Source: Achromobacter arsenitoxydans SY8 (lineage in GTDB: Bacteria; Pseudomonadota; Gammaproteobacteria; Burkholderiales; Burkholderiaceae_B). From it: DNA of 64,000 nucleotides. The position numbers were made by a program, and so were the translations under genes. The stretch is taken from NCBI RefSeq assembly GCF_000236785.1, contig NZ_AGUF01000055.1, forward strand, positions 1-64,000, in the 5' to 3' direction. Within the stretch, counting starts at the first letter, position 1, and each line of letters begins with the position of its first letter. Shown here piece after piece: positions 16,861 to 27,017 of the stretch. Under the pieces are notes generated by a model. That model searched no databases and was not told the DNA's origin. It saw only the letters and a list, made by a program, of their open reading frames with translations.

Positions 16861-16881
16861 TTATTGTAGCTAGTCCGGCAA

Positions 16882-17463
16882 TTACTTGCGGCTACCCACG
16901 ATTTCGATCTCAACGCGACGGTTCTGGGCGCGGCCTTCCTTCGTCTTGTTGGAAGCGATCGGCTGCAGTTCGCCCTTGCCTTCCGTGTAGATACGGTTGG
17001 GGTCGATACCCAGGCTGACCAGGTAAGCCTTAACCGAAGCGGCACGGCGCTCGGACAGCTTCTGGTTGTACTGTTCGGTACCGATCGAGTCGGTGTGGCC
17101 GACGGCGATGATGGTTTCCAGATCGATGCCGCGAGCTTGCTGAGCGACTTGCTGCAGCAGCTGACGACCTTCGGGCTTCAGGACCGACTTGTCGAAGTCG
17201 AAGAACGTGTCAGCGTTGAACACGACCTTTGCCGCCATCGGGGCCGGCTTCGCCTTCTGCTGTGCAACCGGAACGCCGTCGCAGCCGGGGATGCCGGTTG
17301 CCGGGGTCCAGAAGGCATCGCGCCAGCACAGTTCGTTCGTGCCGTTCTTCCAAACGTCACCGAACGGGTTGCGCCAGTTGTCCACGGTTTGCGCGGAAGC
17401 TGCACCAGAGGCCGTGACGGCGGCGAAGGCGAGCGCCAGAGCGAATTTGGAGGGTTTGTTCAT
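16882..17463 (-). CDS. ompA: OmpA-family outer-membrane/peptidoglycan-binding protein
   Basis: The gene encodes 193 residues. The signal peptide is residues 1-24 (ending ASA). A short linker region with Trp and two Cys follows, then an OmpA-like C-terminal domain (about 80-190) carrying the peptidoglycan-binding pattern GHTDSIGTEQYNQKLSERRA and GKGELQPIASNKTKEGRAQNRRVEI. There is no eight-strand barrel, so this is the short Bordetella-type OmpA, probably held to the outer membrane by a small N-terminal part. It is preceded by AGGAGA and a strong promoter and followed by a strong terminator, as expected for an abundant envelope protein. Confidence 0.9.
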   Translation of the reverse strand: MNKPSKFALALAFAAVTASGAASAQTVDNWRNPFGDVWKNGTNELCWRDAFWTPATGIPGCDGVPVAQQKAKPAPMAAKVVFNADTFFDFDKSVLKPEGRQLLQQVAQQARGIDLETIIAVGHTDSIGTEQYNQKLSERRAASVKAYLVSLGIDPNRIYTEGKGELQPIASNKTKEGRAQNRRVEIEIVGSRK

Positions 17464-17538
17464 GTTTCTCCTCGTTGAGCTTGAAGCTGGATAAGTGACT
17501 CGCAGCGAACCCCCGCCGCATATCAGGAAAACGGGGCC

Positions 17539-17566
17539 AGTATAGCAACGCCAAGAGCTGGTTCAA
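17539..17566 (-). promoter_or_regulatory. Sigma70 promoter of the OmpA-family gene
   Basis: On the minus strand, TTGAAC (17561-17566) and TATACT (17539-17544) are separated by 16 bp. Transcription would start near 17532, giving a leader of about 70 nt before the AGGAGA ribosome site. Confidence 0.75.
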
Positions 17567-17814
17567 AGGAATAGCTACTGGGTTTCCTGCGTGCTGGAAA
17601 CAATCTTAAGGCATTTGGGGGTCTTTGGCTTCCCTGGACAGGCGCATTAATGCTGGATATGACGTTTTCGGCGCTCCTTCCGTTTTCCATGTTGGTTTTT
17701 GACAACAGGCCCGTGGGGCGCGGATGGGCGCGGCAAGCCGGCATTCCGGTTCGGCCGGTTTGGGCCGTCGTCGAACCTCTTCCCGCGTCCGGTCGGGCCG
17801 GCCTCCCAATCGAA

Positions 17815-17823
17815 TGATAGAAT
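17815..17823 (+). promoter_or_regulatory. Possible extended -10 promoter of gyrA
   Basis: TGATAGAAT fits the TGn-extended -10 element. No good -35 is present, which such promoters can do without. Start would be near 17830, leaving a leader of about 46 nt with no clear Shine-Dalgarno before the gyrA ATG. Nothing else is seen between 17567 and 17814, which is GC-rich and featureless. Confidence 0.45.
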
Positions 17824-17875
17824 TTCCTGTTTACCCGGCCCGGGTTCCTCCTTACACGATTCTGTCGTTATATAT

Positions 17876-20536
17876 ATGGATTCCTTTGCCAAGGAGACGC
17901 TTCCGGTATCGCTGGAAGAAGAGATGCGCCGCAGTTACCTCGATTACGCGATGAGCGTGATCGTCGGGCGGGCGCTACCGGATGTGCGGGACGGCCTCAA
18001 GCCCGTCCACCGGCGCGTGCTCTACGCGATGCACGAACTGAACAACGACTGGAACCGCGCCTATAAGAAGTCCGCGCGTATCGTCGGGGACGTCATCGGT
18101 AAGTACCACCCCCACGGCGACCAGTCCGTCTACGACACCATCGTCCGCATGGCGCAGGATTTCTCCATGCGCTACATGCTGGTCGACGGCCAGGGCAACT
18201 TCGGCTCCATCGACGGCGACAACGCCGCGGCGATGCGTTACACCGAAATCCGCCTGGCCAAGATCGCCCATGAGCTTCTGGCCGACATCGACCAGGAAAC
18301 GGTGGACTTCGGCCCCAACTACGACGGCAGCGAACAAGAACCGCTGCTGTTGCCGTCGCGCCTGCCCAACCTGCTGGTCAACGGCAGCTCCGGCATCGCG
18401 GTGGGCATGGCCACCAACATTCCGCCGCACAACCTCCAGGAAGTGGTCGACGGCTGCCTGTACTGCCTGCGTAATCCAGCGTGCACGGTCGATGAGCTGA
18501 TCGAGATCATCCCGGCACCCGATTTCCCCACGGGCGGCATCATCTACGGCATGTCCGGCGTGCGCGAAGGCTACCGCACCGGTCGCGGCCGCGTCATCAT
18601 GCGCGCCAAGACCCACTTCGAAGACATGGAGAAGGGCAATCGCCAGGCGATCGTGATCGACGCGATTCCCTACCAGGTCAACAAGAAGACGCTGCAGGAA
18701 CGCATTGCCGAGCTGGTCAACGACAAGAAGATCGAAGGCATCTCGGATATCCGGGACGAGTCCGACAAGGACGGCATGCGCCTGGTCATCGAGCTCAAGC
18801 GCGGCGAGGTTCCCGAGGTTGTCCTGAACAATCTCTACAAGAACACGCAGCTGCAGGACACCTTCGGGATGAACCTGGTGGCGCTGGTCGACGGCCAGCC
18901 CCGCCTGCTCAATCTGAAGCAGATGATCGACTACTTCCTGCAGCATCGCCGGGAAGTGGTTACGCGCCGCACGGTGTTCCAGCTGCGCAAGGCCCGCGAA
19001 CGCGGCCACGTGCTGGAAGGCCTGGCGGTGGCGCTGGCCAACATTGATGATTTCATCGCAATCATCAAGGCGGCGCCGACGCCTCCGGTGGCCCGCCAGG
19101 AACTGATGGCGAAGTCCTGGGACTCGTCGCTGGTGCGCGAAATGCTGTCGCGCGCCGACGGCGATACGCCGGGAGGCCGCGCGGCCTTCCGCCCGGACGA
19201 TCTGGGCGCCGAATTCGGCCTGCAGGGCGACGGCCTGTACCGCCTGAGCGATACCCAGGCCCAGGAAATCCTGAACATGCGCCTGCAGCGCCTGACCGGG
19301 CTGGAGCAGGACAAGATCGTCGGCGAATACAAGGACATCATGTCCACGATCGCCGACCTGCTCGACATCCTGGCCCGCCCCGAGCGCATCACCGCCATCA
19401 TCGGCGACGAACTGCAGGCCATCAAGGCCGAATTCTCGACCGGCGCCAAGGATACGCGCCGCTCGGAAATCGAACTGAACGCCACCGAGCTCGACACCGA
19501 AGACCTGATCACGCCCACCGACATGGTCGTCACCCTGTCGCACGGCGGCTACATCAAGAGCCAGCCCCTGTCCGAGTACCGCTCGCAAAAGCGCGGCGGC
19601 CGGGGCAAGCAGGCCACGGCGATGAAGGAAAACGACTGGATCGACCAGCTGTTCATCGCCAATACGCACGACTTCCTGCTGTGCTTCTCGAACCGCGGCC
19701 GCGTGTATTGGCTGAAGGTCTGGGAAGTGCCGCAAGGCACGCGCAACTCGCGCGGCAAGCCGATCGTGAACATGTTCCCGCTGGCTGACGGCGAGAAGAT
19801 CACGGTGGTGCTGCCGGTCAAGGAATTCAGCGAAGACCACTACGTCTTCATGGCGACGTCGCGCGGCACGGTCAAGAAGACCCCGCTGTCCGACTTCTCC
19901 AACCCGCGCAAGGCCGGCATCATCGCCGTGGACCTCGACGATGGCGACTACCTGATCGGCGCCGACCTGACCGACGGCAAGCACGACGTCATGCTGTTCT
20001 CGGACGCGGGCAAGGCGGTGCGTTTCGACGAAAACGACGTTCGCCCCATGGGCCGCAATGCCCGCGGCGTGCGCGGCATGATGCTCGAAGACACGCAGAC
20101 GGTCATCGCGCTGCTGGTCGCCGGCGACGAAACCCAGACTGTCCTGACCGCCACCGAAAACGGCTACGGCAAGCGCACGCCGATCGGCGAGTACACGCGC
20201 CACGGCCGTGGCACGAAGGGCATGATCGCCATCCAGACCTCGTCGCGCAATGGCAAGGTGGTGGGCGCGGTGCTGGTCATGCCTTCTGACGAGATCATGC
20301 TGATCACCACCGGCGGCGTCCTGGTGCGCACCCGTGTCGCGGAAATCCGCGAAATGGGCCGCGCGACGCAGGGCGTCACGCTCATCAACGTCGACGACGG
20401 CAGTTCGCTGTCCGGCGTGCGCCGCGTCGTCGAAAGCGATGCGGATGATGACGGCGAACTGGACGAAGACGGCCAGCAAGCCGACGGCGACGATAGCAAC
20501 GACGCAGCGGATTCGACGGAACCTACGGAGCAATAA
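17876..20536 (+). CDS. gyrA: DNA gyrase subunit A
   Basis: The 886-residue subunit breaks and rejoins DNA in the A2B2 gyrase. The winged-helix breakage domain has the catalytic Tyr122 (MRYTE). The coiled coil and tower follow, then a C-terminal beta-pinwheel with the GyrA box QKRGGRGK (about residue 560) and an acidic tail of Asp/Glu. In the quinolone-resistance region, residue 83 is Gln and 84 is Ser (GDQSVYD), where E. coli has Ser83-Ala84, while Asp87 is conserved. The start is the ATG at 17876. An in-frame 59-residue extension is not conserved in type. It leads the aromatic supraoperon, and its TAA overlaps the serC ATG by one base. Confidence 0.98.
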   Translation: MDSFAKETLPVSLEEEMRRSYLDYAMSVIVGRALPDVRDGLKPVHRRVLYAMHELNNDWNRAYKKSARIVGDVIGKYHPHGDQSVYDTIVRMAQDFSMRYMLVDGQGNFGSIDGDNAAAMRYTEIRLAKIAHELLADIDQETVDFGPNYDGSEQEPLLLPSRLPNLLVNGSSGIAVGMATNIPPHNLQEVVDGCLYCLRNPACTVDELIEIIPAPDFPTGGIIYGMSGVREGYRTGRGRVIMRAKTHFEDMEKGNRQAIVIDAIPYQVNKKTLQERIAELVNDKKIEGISDIRDESDKDGMRLVIELKRGEVPEVVLNNLYKNTQLQDTFGMNLVALVDGQPRLLNLKQMIDYFLQHRREVVTRRTVFQLRKARERGHVLEGLAVALANIDDFIAIIKAAPTPPVARQELMAKSWDSSLVREMLSRADGDTPGGRAAFRPDDLGAEFGLQGDGLYRLSDTQAQEILNMRLQRLTGLEQDKIVGEYKDIMSTIADLLDILARPERITAIIGDELQAIKAEFSTGAKDTRRSEIELNATELDTEDLITPTDMVVTLSHGGYIKSQPLSEYRSQKRGGRGKQATAMKENDWIDQLFIANTHDFLLCFSNRGRVYWLKVWEVPQGTRNSRGKPIVNMFPLADGEKITVVLPVKEFSEDHYVFMATSRGTVKKTPLSDFSNPRKAGIIAVDLDDGDYLIGADLTDGKHDVMLFSDAGKAVRFDENDVRPMGRNARGVRGMMLEDTQTVIALLVAGDETQTVLTATENGYGKRTPIGEYTRHGRGTKGMIAIQTSSRNGKVVGAVLVMPSDEIMLITTGGVLVRTRVAEIREMGRATQGVTLINVDDGSSLSGVRRVVESDADDDGELDEDGQQADGDDSNDAADSTEPTEQ

Positions 20537-21666
20537 TGGCCCGCCCCTGGAACTTCTCGGCAGGCCCCTCGGCCTTGCCCGAGGTGGTGCTGCAGCAAGC
20601 CGCTGCAGAAATGTTGGACTGGCACGGCAGCGGCATGTCCGTGATGGAAATGAGCCATCGCGGCAAGCATTTCGTGCAGATCTGCGATGAAGCGGAATCC
20701 GATCTGCGCGAACTGCTGGGCCTGTCGGCGGACTACGCCGTCATGTTCATGCAGGGCGGCGGTTCCGGGGAAAACGCCATCGTTCCCATGAATCTCATGG
20801 GGCGCCGCGGCGCGCCGGCCGCGGACTTCGTCGTGACGGGCCACTGGTCCAAGCGTTCGTACAAGGAAGCGGGCCGCTACGGCAGCACGCATGTGGCCGC
20901 AAGCAGCGAGCAGTCCGCTGTGATCGACGGGCGCGAACAGGCGCCGCTGACCTGGGTGCCGCCGGTTGAAACCTGGCAGGTGCGCAAGGAATCGGCCTAC
21001 CTGCACCTGTGCAGCAATGAAACCATCGGCGGCGTCGAGTTCATGGACTGGCCCGACACTGCCGCGCTGGGCGCGCCCGACGTGCCGCTGGTCGTCGATG
21101 CGTCCTCGCATTTCCTGTCGCGCCCGATGGATGTGACGCGCTGCGGCATGATGTACGCGGGCGCTCAAAAGAACGCCGGCCCCGCCGGCGTGACCATGGT
21201 CATCGCGCGCCGCGACCTGATCGGCCAGGCATTGCCGATCTGCCCGTCGGCCTTCGACTACGCCAATGTCGCCGCAGACCATTCGCGCTACAACACGCCG
21301 CCCACCTTCGCGATCTACATCGCCGGACTCGTGTTCAAGTGGGTGAAGGCCCATGGCGGCGTGGCAGGCATGGAAGCGGCCAACAAGGCCAAGGCCGACC
21401 TGCTGTACGGCTATCTGGACAGCTCGGGTTTCTATCGCAATCCCATTCACGCGCCCGTGCGCTCCCGCATGAACGTGCCGTTCGTGCTGCGCGACGAATC
21501 GCTCAACGACGCCTTCCTGAAGGGCGCCGAGGCCGCCGGCCTGACCCAGTTGAAGGGCCACAAGAGCGTGGGCGGCATGCGCGCGTCCATCTACAACGCC
21601 GTGCCCCTGGAAGGGGTGGCGGCGCTGGTCGAATACCTGAAGGAATTCGAGCGCAGCCATGGATGA
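20536..21666 (+). CDS. serC: Phosphoserine aminotransferase
   Basis: The 376-residue PLP enzyme converts 3-phosphohydroxypyruvate to phosphoserine in serine synthesis and acts in the pyridoxine branch. [11 protein letters not shown] opens the protein, a SerC hallmark. The PLP lysine lies in [10 protein letters not shown] near residue 213, and SHFLSRP and [11 protein letters not shown] are further family blocks. It starts at the base where gyrA ends and overlaps pheA by 8 bp, so translation is coupled. Presence here ties serine supply to the aromatic pathway in the gyrA-to-ihfB run. Confidence 0.97.
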   Translation: MARPWNFSAGPSALPEVVLQQAAAEMLDWHGSGMSVMEMSHRGKHFVQICDEAESDLRELLGLSADYAVMFMQGGGSGENAIVPMNLMGRRGAPAADFVVTGHWSKRSYKEAGRYGSTHVAASSEQSAVIDGREQAPLTWVPPVETWQVRKESAYLHLCSNETIGGVEFMDWPDTAALGAPDVPLVVDASSHFLSRPMDVTRCGMMYAGAQKNAGPAGVTMVIARRDLIGQALPICPSAFDYANVAADHSRYNTPPTFAIYIAGLVFKWVKAHGGVAGMEAANKAKADLLYGYLDSSGFYRNPIHAPVRSRMNVPFVLRDESLNDAFLKGAEAAGLTQLKGHKSVGGMRASIYNAVPLEGVAALVEYLKEFERSHG

Positions 21667-22744
21667 CGAGCTGCAGCGCAAGCTGCTCCCCCTGCGTAAG
21701 CGCATCGACGACCTGGATGCGCAGATCCTCGACCTCCTGTCGCAGCGCGCCCGCGCCGCATTGGAAGTGGGCGAGGCCAAGCACGCCGCCCATGCCGACG
21801 GCCCGGTGCTGCGCCCCGAGCGCGAAGCCGAAGTGATTCGCCGCCTGCAGCAGTTGAATCCGGGGCCGTTCCCGAATGCGGGCGTGGCGTCGGTCTGGAC
21901 TGAGATCATCTCGGCCTGCCGTGGCCTCGAGCGCGGCATGACGGTCGCGTTCCTGGGGCCGCAGGGCTCTTTCTCGGAACAGGCCGCGCTGGAACACTTC
22001 GGCCACGCAGTGCAGAAGCTGCCTTGCGCGTCGTTCGATGAGGTCTTCCGCGCCGTCGAGGCCGGCCAGGCCGACGTGGGGATGGTGCCCGTGGAGAACT
22101 CCACCGAAGGCGCCGTCAACCGCAGCCTGGACCTCCTGCTCAATACGCCGCTGAAGATCCTGGGCGAGCGGTCGCTGGTCATCCGCCATTGCCTGATGTC
22201 GCAGTCGGGCGGCATGGATGGCGTCAAGACCATCTCCGCGCATCCGCAAGCGCTGGCCCAGTGCCAGGGCTGGCTGACGCGCAACTATCCCGACATCGAA
22301 CGCGTGGCTGCGTCCAGCAATTCCGAGGCTGCTCGCGCCGCCGCGGGCGATCCGAGCATCGCGGCCATCGCCGGCGACGTCGCGGCGCCCGCCTGGAACC
22401 TGCAGATCGTTGCCGCGGGAATCCAGGACGACCCGCACAACCGCACGCGCTTTCTGGCCATCGGCAATATCGAGCCGCTGGTCAGCGGCAAGGACAAGAC
22501 CAGCCTGATCCTGGCGGTCCCGAACCGCGCCGGCGCCGTCTATGAAATGCTGGCGCCGCTGGCCGCCAACGGCGTGTCGATGACGCGCTTCGAATCGCGG
22601 CCCGCCCGCACTGGCCAGTGGGAATACTATTTCTACGTCGATGTCCTGGGTCACCGCAACGATCCGAACGTCGATAGCGCCTTGGCCGCCTTGCAGGCGC
22701 AGGTTGCCTACCTGAAAGTGCTGGGTTCGTACCCGGCGCAGTGA
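21659..22744 (+). CDS. pheA: Chorismate mutase/prephenate dehydratase (P-protein)
   Basis: The 361-residue bifunctional enzyme takes chorismate to phenylpyruvate. The AroQ chorismate mutase helices are at residues about 5-90 ([20 protein letters not shown]). The prephenate dehydratase domain is at about 93-275 ([31 protein letters not shown], with the ESRP motif falling in the next part). A C-terminal ACT domain is at about 283-360, with the phenylalanine-sensing pattern [11 protein letters not shown] then TRFESRP. Feedback inhibition by phenylalanine is therefore expected. It overlaps serC and lies 13 bp before hisC. Confidence 0.97.
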   Translation: MDDELQRKLLPLRKRIDDLDAQILDLLSQRARAALEVGEAKHAAHADGPVLRPEREAEVIRRLQQLNPGPFPNAGVASVWTEIISACRGLERGMTVAFLGPQGSFSEQAALEHFGHAVQKLPCASFDEVFRAVEAGQADVGMVPVENSTEGAVNRSLDLLLNTPLKILGERSLVIRHCLMSQSGGMDGVKTISAHPQALAQCQGWLTRNYPDIERVAASSNSEAARAAAGDPSIAAIAGDVAAPAWNLQIVAAGIQDDPHNRTRFLAIGNIEPLVSGKDKTSLILAVPNRAGAVYEMLAPLAANGVSMTRFESRPARTGQWEYYFYVDVLGHRNDPNVDSALAALQAQVAYLKVLGSYPAQ

Positions 22745-22757
22745 CATCTTCCACACC

Positions 22758-23879
22758 ATGACCAACGCATCCAAGCCCCTCGTTGCTCCGGCGCACGTCA
22801 GCGCCATCGCGCCTTACCAGGCGGGCAAGCCGATCGAAGAACTGGCCCGCGAATTCGGGCTGGATCCGGCCACCATCGTCAAGCTGGCCTCGAATGAAAA
22901 TCCGCTGGGCATGCCCAAGTCGGCGCGTGCGGCCATGCTGGCCGCGGCCGAGTCGCTGGCGCGCTATCCCGATCCCAACGGCTTCGACCTGAAGGCGGCG
23001 CTGGCCGAACGCTACGGCGTGCCCATGAGCTGGATCACGCTGGGCAACGGTTCCAACGACATTCTGGAAATCGCGGCGCTCGCGTTGCTGGAACCCGGTG
23101 CGTCGGCCGTCTACGCGCAGCACTCGTTCGCGGTCTATCGTCTGGCCACCCAGGCGCGCGGCGCGCGCCACATCGTGGTGCCGGCGGTCGACTACGGCCA
23201 CGACCTGGATGCGATGTTCGACGCAATTGCGGACGACACGCGCCTCGTATTCATCGCCAACCCGAACAACCCGACCGGTACTTTCGTGCCGGGCGACAAG
23301 GTTGCCGCGTTCCTGGAACGCGTGCACGCCGCGCACGGCGACCGCGTCACGGTCGTGCTGGACGAGGCCTACAACGAGTACCTCGATCCCGAATTCCGTT
23401 TCGACAGCACTGCGCTGGCGCGCCGTTATCCGAACCTGATCGTCTCGCGCACGTTCTCCAAGGCCTACGGCCTGGCCGGCCTGCGCGTGGGCTTCTCGGT
23501 GGCTCAGCCGGGCCTGACCGATCTGCTCAACCGCGTTCGCCAGCCGTTCAACGTCAATACGCTGGCCCAGGCCGCCGCCATCGCCGCCCTGGGCGACGCC
23601 GCCTACCTCGAGGAAGCGTACGCATCCAACAAGGCGGGCAAGGCGCAGCTTTGCGCCGCGTTCGACCGCCTGAAGCTGCGCTACGTGCCCAGCTACGGCA
23701 ACTTCGTGCTGGTGCACGTGGGCGACGCGCCGCGCATCAACCTCGAATTGCTCAAGCGCGGCGTCATTGTGCGTCCCGTGGCCGGCGACGGCCTGCCTGA
23801 GTGGCTGCGCGTGTCCATCGGCCTGCCGCAAGAGAACGACCGGTTCATCGACGCCCTGACCTCCATCCTGTCCGAATGA
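22758..23879 (+). CDS. hisC: Histidinol-phosphate/aromatic aminotransferase
   Basis: The 373-residue class II PLP aminotransferase has KLASNENPLGMP near residue 38 and the PLP-lysine block SRTFSKAYGLAGLRVG near residue 230. In this supraoperon the copy usually acts as a broad aminotransferase for imidazole-acetol phosphate, phenylpyruvate and hydroxyphenylpyruvate, so it may finish phenylalanine and tyrosine synthesis rather than serve histidine only. It lies between pheA and tyrA and its TGA overlaps the tyrA ATG. Whether another hisC exists elsewhere cannot be seen here. Confidence 0.93.
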   Translation: MTNASKPLVAPAHVSAIAPYQAGKPIEELAREFGLDPATIVKLASNENPLGMPKSARAAMLAAAESLARYPDPNGFDLKAALAERYGVPMSWITLGNGSNDILEIAALALLEPGASAVYAQHSFAVYRLATQARGARHIVVPAVDYGHDLDAMFDAIADDTRLVFIANPNNPTGTFVPGDKVAAFLERVHAAHGDRVTVVLDEAYNEYLDPEFRFDSTALARRYPNLIVSRTFSKAYGLAGLRVGFSVAQPGLTDLLNRVRQPFNVNTLAQAAAIAALGDAAYLEEAYASNKAGKAQLCAAFDRLKLRYVPSYGNFVLVHVGDAPRINLELLKRGVIVRPVAGDGLPEWLRVSIGLPQENDRFIDALTSILSE

Positions 23880-24778
23880 ACGACGCGTCACCTTCTTCCG
23901 AACAGGGGGCCGCTGGCCCCCTGATTCCTGTATTGGCGGTTGTTGGCGTCGGTTTGATCGGCGGTTCGTTTGCCGCGGCCTTGCGCCAGGCGGGGCAGGT
24001 TGGGCGGGTGCTCGGCGTGGGGCGCAATGCGCAGTCGCTGGCGCGCGCCGTCGATCTGGGCCTGATCGACGAGGCCGTGACGGCCGAAGAGGCTGCCGCC
24101 CGCTCGGCTCTGATCCTGCTGGCCACGCCGGTCGGCGGGCTGAAGGATGTGCTGTCGCGCATGCTGCCGCACCTGACCGATGGCGTGGTGCTGACCGACG
24201 CAGGCAGCACGAAAGCCGAAGTGGTCGAGGCCGCGCGCGCCGCGCTGGGGAATCGCGTTGGCCAGTTCGTGCCCGGTCATCCCATTGCCGGCGCGGAGCG
24301 CACCGGCCCCGAAGCCGCCGATGCCGGCTTGTACCGCAAGCGGATGGTCATTCTTACGCCCCTGCCTGAAAACAGTGCCGCATTCACGGACTTGGTCCGC
24401 CGCGCCTGGCAGGGCTGCGGCGCCGACGTCATTGACATGGATGCCGCTGCGCATGATCGCGTGCTGGCGTCGGTAAGCCACCTGCCGCACCTGCTTTCCG
24501 CGGTCTATATGGAGCAGGTGGCTACGGCTGCCGATGCCCGGACGCGCCTGGATCTCGCCGGCACCGGCTTTCGTGATTTCACCCGGATCGCCGCCGGTTC
24601 GCCGGAGATGTGGCGCGATATCTTTTTGTCCAACCGCGAGGCGATGCTGGCCGAACTGGCCGACGTGCGCGGCGTGCTGGACCGTGCCGAGCGCGCCATC
24701 GCCGATGGCGACAGCGACGCTTTGCTGACGCTGCTGGACACGGCGGCGCGCGCGCGCCGCGACTGGCGCAAGGAGTAG
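23876..24778 (+). CDS. tyrA: Prephenate (cyclohexadienyl) dehydrogenase
   Basis: The 300-residue NAD(P)-dependent enzyme makes hydroxyphenylpyruvate (or tyrosine from arogenate). The nucleotide-binding loop [11 protein letters not shown] is at residues about 21-31. [11 protein letters not shown] and [17 protein letters not shown] are TyrA blocks, and the helical C-terminal half contains DPARDRV-like and SHLPHLL motifs. The start overlaps the hisC stop (ATGA). A longer in-frame start upstream lies inside hisC. It is a stand-alone protein here, whereas in Pseudomonas the adjacent aroA is fused to it. Confidence 0.95.
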   Translation: MNDASPSSEQGAAGPLIPVLAVVGVGLIGGSFAAALRQAGQVGRVLGVGRNAQSLARAVDLGLIDEAVTAEEAAARSALILLATPVGGLKDVLSRMLPHLTDGVVLTDAGSTKAEVVEAARAALGNRVGQFVPGHPIAGAERTGPEAADAGLYRKRMVILTPLPENSAAFTDLVRRAWQGCGADVIDMDAAAHDRVLASVSHLPHLLSAVYMEQVATAADARTRLDLAGTGFRDFTRIAAGSPEMWRDIFLSNREAMLAELADVRGVLDRAERAIADGDSDALLTLLDTAARARRDWRKE

Positions 24779-24783
24779 CTGAC

Positions 24784-26106
24784 ATGGGCGCTTTGCCTTA
24801 CCTCGATCTGCCGCGTGTGCGGCGTGCGCAGGGCGTGATGGCCCTGCCGGGCTCCAAGAGCATTTCCAACCGCGTATTGCTGCTGGCGGCGATCGCCGAA
24901 GGCAGCACGGCCATCACCGGCCTGCTCGATTCCGACGACACGCGCGTCATGCTGGGCGCCTTGCGTCAACTGGGCGTGCAGGTGTCCGAATTGGATGCGG
25001 GCCGGGTCACGGTGCAAGGCGTGCGCCGCTTTCCGGTGGAAAGCGCCGACCTGTTCATGGGCAATGCCGGCACCGCGATCCGTCCGCTGACCGCCGCGCT
25101 GGCGCTGATGGGCGGAGACTACCGCCTGTCCGGCGTGCCGCGCATGCACGAACGCCCCATCGGCGACCTGGTCGACGCGCTGAACGCCCTGGGCGCGCGC
25201 ATCGACTACCTGGGCCAGCCGGGCTATCCGCCGCTGCACATCGGCCGCGGTGAAATCGCCGAGGATGCGGTCACGCGCGTCCAGGGTTCGGTGTCCAGCC
25301 AGTTCCTGACCGCCTTGCTGCTGGCCGCGCCGCTGCAGGCGGGGCGTAGCGGCAAGCCGGTGACCATTGAGGTGGTGGGCGAGCTGATTTCCAAACCGTA
25401 CATCGAGATCACGCTGAACCTGATGGCGCGCTTTGGCGTGCAGGTGCGGCGCGACGGCTGGAGCCGATTCGTGGTCGATGCGGGCGCGGCCTATCGCAGC
25501 CCCGGCCAGATCGCGGTGGAAGGAGACGCCTCGACGGCCTCATACTTCCTGGCGCTGGGCGCGATCGGCGGCGGCCCATTGCGGGTGACCGGCGTGGGCG
25601 CCGACAGCATCCAGGGCGATGTCGCGTTCGCCGGCACGCTGGCCGATATGGGCGCCAAGGTTACCTATGGTCCCGACTGGATCGAAGTGTCGGGCGTGCA
25701 GGTGGCTGACGGCGCACGCCTGAAGGCCTTCGACACGGATTTCAACCTGATCCCCGACGCGGCCATGACGGCCGCCGCGCTCGCCCTGTACGCCGACGGC
25801 CCCTGCCGGCTGCGTAATATCGGTAGCTGGCGCGTCAAGGAAACCGACCGCATCCATGCGATGCAGACCGAACTTGAAGAACTGGGCGCGCAGGTGGAAT
25901 CGGGGCCGGATTGGCTGCGCGTGACGCCGCCCGCCCCGGGGCAGTGGCGCGACGCCCAGATAGGCACCTGGGACGACCACCGGATGGCGATGTGCTTTTC
26001 GCTCGCGGCCTTCGGGCCCGCAGCGGTCCGCATTCTTGATCCCGGTTGCGTCAGCAAGACGTTCCCGGGTTACTTTGATGTCTATGCCGGCCTCGTGTCG
26101 GCCTAG
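24784..26106 (+). CDS. aroA: 3-phosphoshikimate 1-carboxyvinyltransferase (EPSP synthase)
   Basis: The 440-residue cytoplasmic enzyme joins phosphoenolpyruvate to shikimate 3-phosphate. [15 protein letters not shown] near residue 20 and [15 protein letters not shown] near residue 96 mark a class I enzyme. The Gly, Thr and Pro of this second loop are the residues seen in glyphosate-sensitive forms. RVKETDRI and DDHRMAM are the later conserved blocks. It follows tyrA by 5 bp and precedes cmk by 15 bp. The start is the ATG at 24784. A 58-residue extension in the same frame lies inside tyrA. Confidence 0.97.
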   Translation: MGALPYLDLPRVRRAQGVMALPGSKSISNRVLLLAAIAEGSTAITGLLDSDDTRVMLGALRQLGVQVSELDAGRVTVQGVRRFPVESADLFMGNAGTAIRPLTAALALMGGDYRLSGVPRMHERPIGDLVDALNALGARIDYLGQPGYPPLHIGRGEIAEDAVTRVQGSVSSQFLTALLLAAPLQAGRSGKPVTIEVVGELISKPYIEITLNLMARFGVQVRRDGWSRFVVDAGAAYRSPGQIAVEGDASTASYFLALGAIGGGPLRVTGVGADSIQGDVAFAGTLADMGAKVTYGPDWIEVSGVQVADGARLKAFDTDFNLIPDAAMTAAALALYADGPCRLRNIGSWRVKETDRIHAMQTELEELGAQVESGPDWLRVTPPAPGQWRDAQIGTWDDHRMAMCFSLAAFGPAAVRILDPGCVSKTFPGYFDVYAGLVSA

Positions 26107-26121
26107 TGCTGCATTTTTTCC

Positions 26122-26811
26122 ATGACTCAAACTGCAACGACTTCTTCCCAGGCTCCGGTCATCACGATCGACGGTCCCACCGCGTCCGGCAAGGGCACGG
26201 TGGCCCATCGCGTGGCCAAGGCGCTGGGCTGGGCGGTGCTCGACAGCGGCGCGCTGTACCGCCTGACCGCCCTGGCGGCCCTCCGTCGGGGCGTGGCCCC
26301 TGACGACGAGCCTGGCGTCGCCCGTGTCGCCGAGGCGCTCGATGTCAGTTTCGAGGGGCCGCACGTCTATCTGGAAGGGGCCGACGTCGGCCATGACATC
26401 CGCCGCGAGGAAGTCGGCAATTTCGCATCCCGGGTGGCCGCTTTTCCGGGCGTGCGTCAGGCGCTGCTCGAGCGCCAGCGCGCTTTCCGCCTGCCTCCGG
26501 GCCTGGTGGCGGACGGGCGCGATATGGGCACCGTGGTGTTCCCCGACGCGTCGCTGAAAGTCTTCCTGGTGGCCGACGTGGTCGCGCGGGCGGAGAGGCG
26601 CCGTAAGCAGTTGATCGAAAAGGGAATTTCTGCTAATCTTGATGACCTCCTGCGAGATATGCGCGAGCGAGACGCCCGCGATACCGGCCGCGCCACCGCG
26701 CCGCTGGCTCCCGCAGCAGACGCACACGTGCTGGATTCTTCGAATCTGACGATTGCAGAGACGGTGCAGGCAATACTGGATTTCTGGCAAAAGGCCAACG
26801 CTGGGGCTTGA
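26122..26811 (+). CDS. cmk: Cytidylate kinase
   Basis: The 229-residue enzyme phosphorylates CMP and dCMP. The P-loop [13 protein letters not shown] is at residues 16-28. LDSGALYRL binds the nucleoside, and [15 protein letters not shown] and the lid ERRRKQL follow. It sits between aroA and rpsA as in most gammaproteobacteria and betaproteobacteria. Codon use and GC match its neighbours. A 206-bp gap with a hairpin and T-run separates it from rpsA. Confidence 0.97.
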   Translation: MTQTATTSSQAPVITIDGPTASGKGTVAHRVAKALGWAVLDSGALYRLTALAALRRGVAPDDEPGVARVAEALDVSFEGPHVYLEGADVGHDIRREEVGNFASRVAAFPGVRQALLERQRAFRLPPGLVADGRDMGTVVFPDASLKVFLVADVVARAERRRKQLIEKGISANLDDLLRDMRERDARDTGRATAPLAPAADAHVLDSSNLTIAETVQAILDFWQKANAGA

Positions 26812-26840
26812 TCCCGGGCCTTGGCTTCTGCCGGCATCCC

Positions 26841-26871
26841 CCGAAGCGCAGCTTCGGACCGACTTTTTTTT
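26841..26871 (+). terminator. Stem-loop with T8 between cmk and rpsA
   Basis: A 7-bp stem (26841-26847 with 26851-26857) is followed 6 bases later by T8. The gap between stem and T-run is larger than ideal, so it could be a leaky terminator or an attenuator for rpsA. The arm CCCCCGAAGCGC also occurs in the repeat at 62328. Confidence 0.55.
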
Positions 26872-27017
26872 GATTAGGCCCTGCTCAAGCCAGGCGACAC
26901 CCCCACGGGCCACCCCGCAAGGGTAAACCGGCAAGCAGGTATTTTGACTCCACTGTGGCGGGCAATCCGCTGCGGTGTGTTCTTAACGGCCATTTCGGCC
27001 CAATGGATTTCAACCCC

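Noticed and set aside
17699-17704. TTGACA as a -35 element for gyrA
   Set aside because: No -10-like hexamer at the right spacing. The TGATAGAAT element at 17815 is a better candidate.
17975-20533. A very long minus-strand open frame opposite gyrA (852 codons)
   Set aside because: It is the mirror of a strongly biased GC-rich gene. Its translation is rich in Arg, His, Val and Gln with no domain, while the plus strand is unmistakably GyrA.
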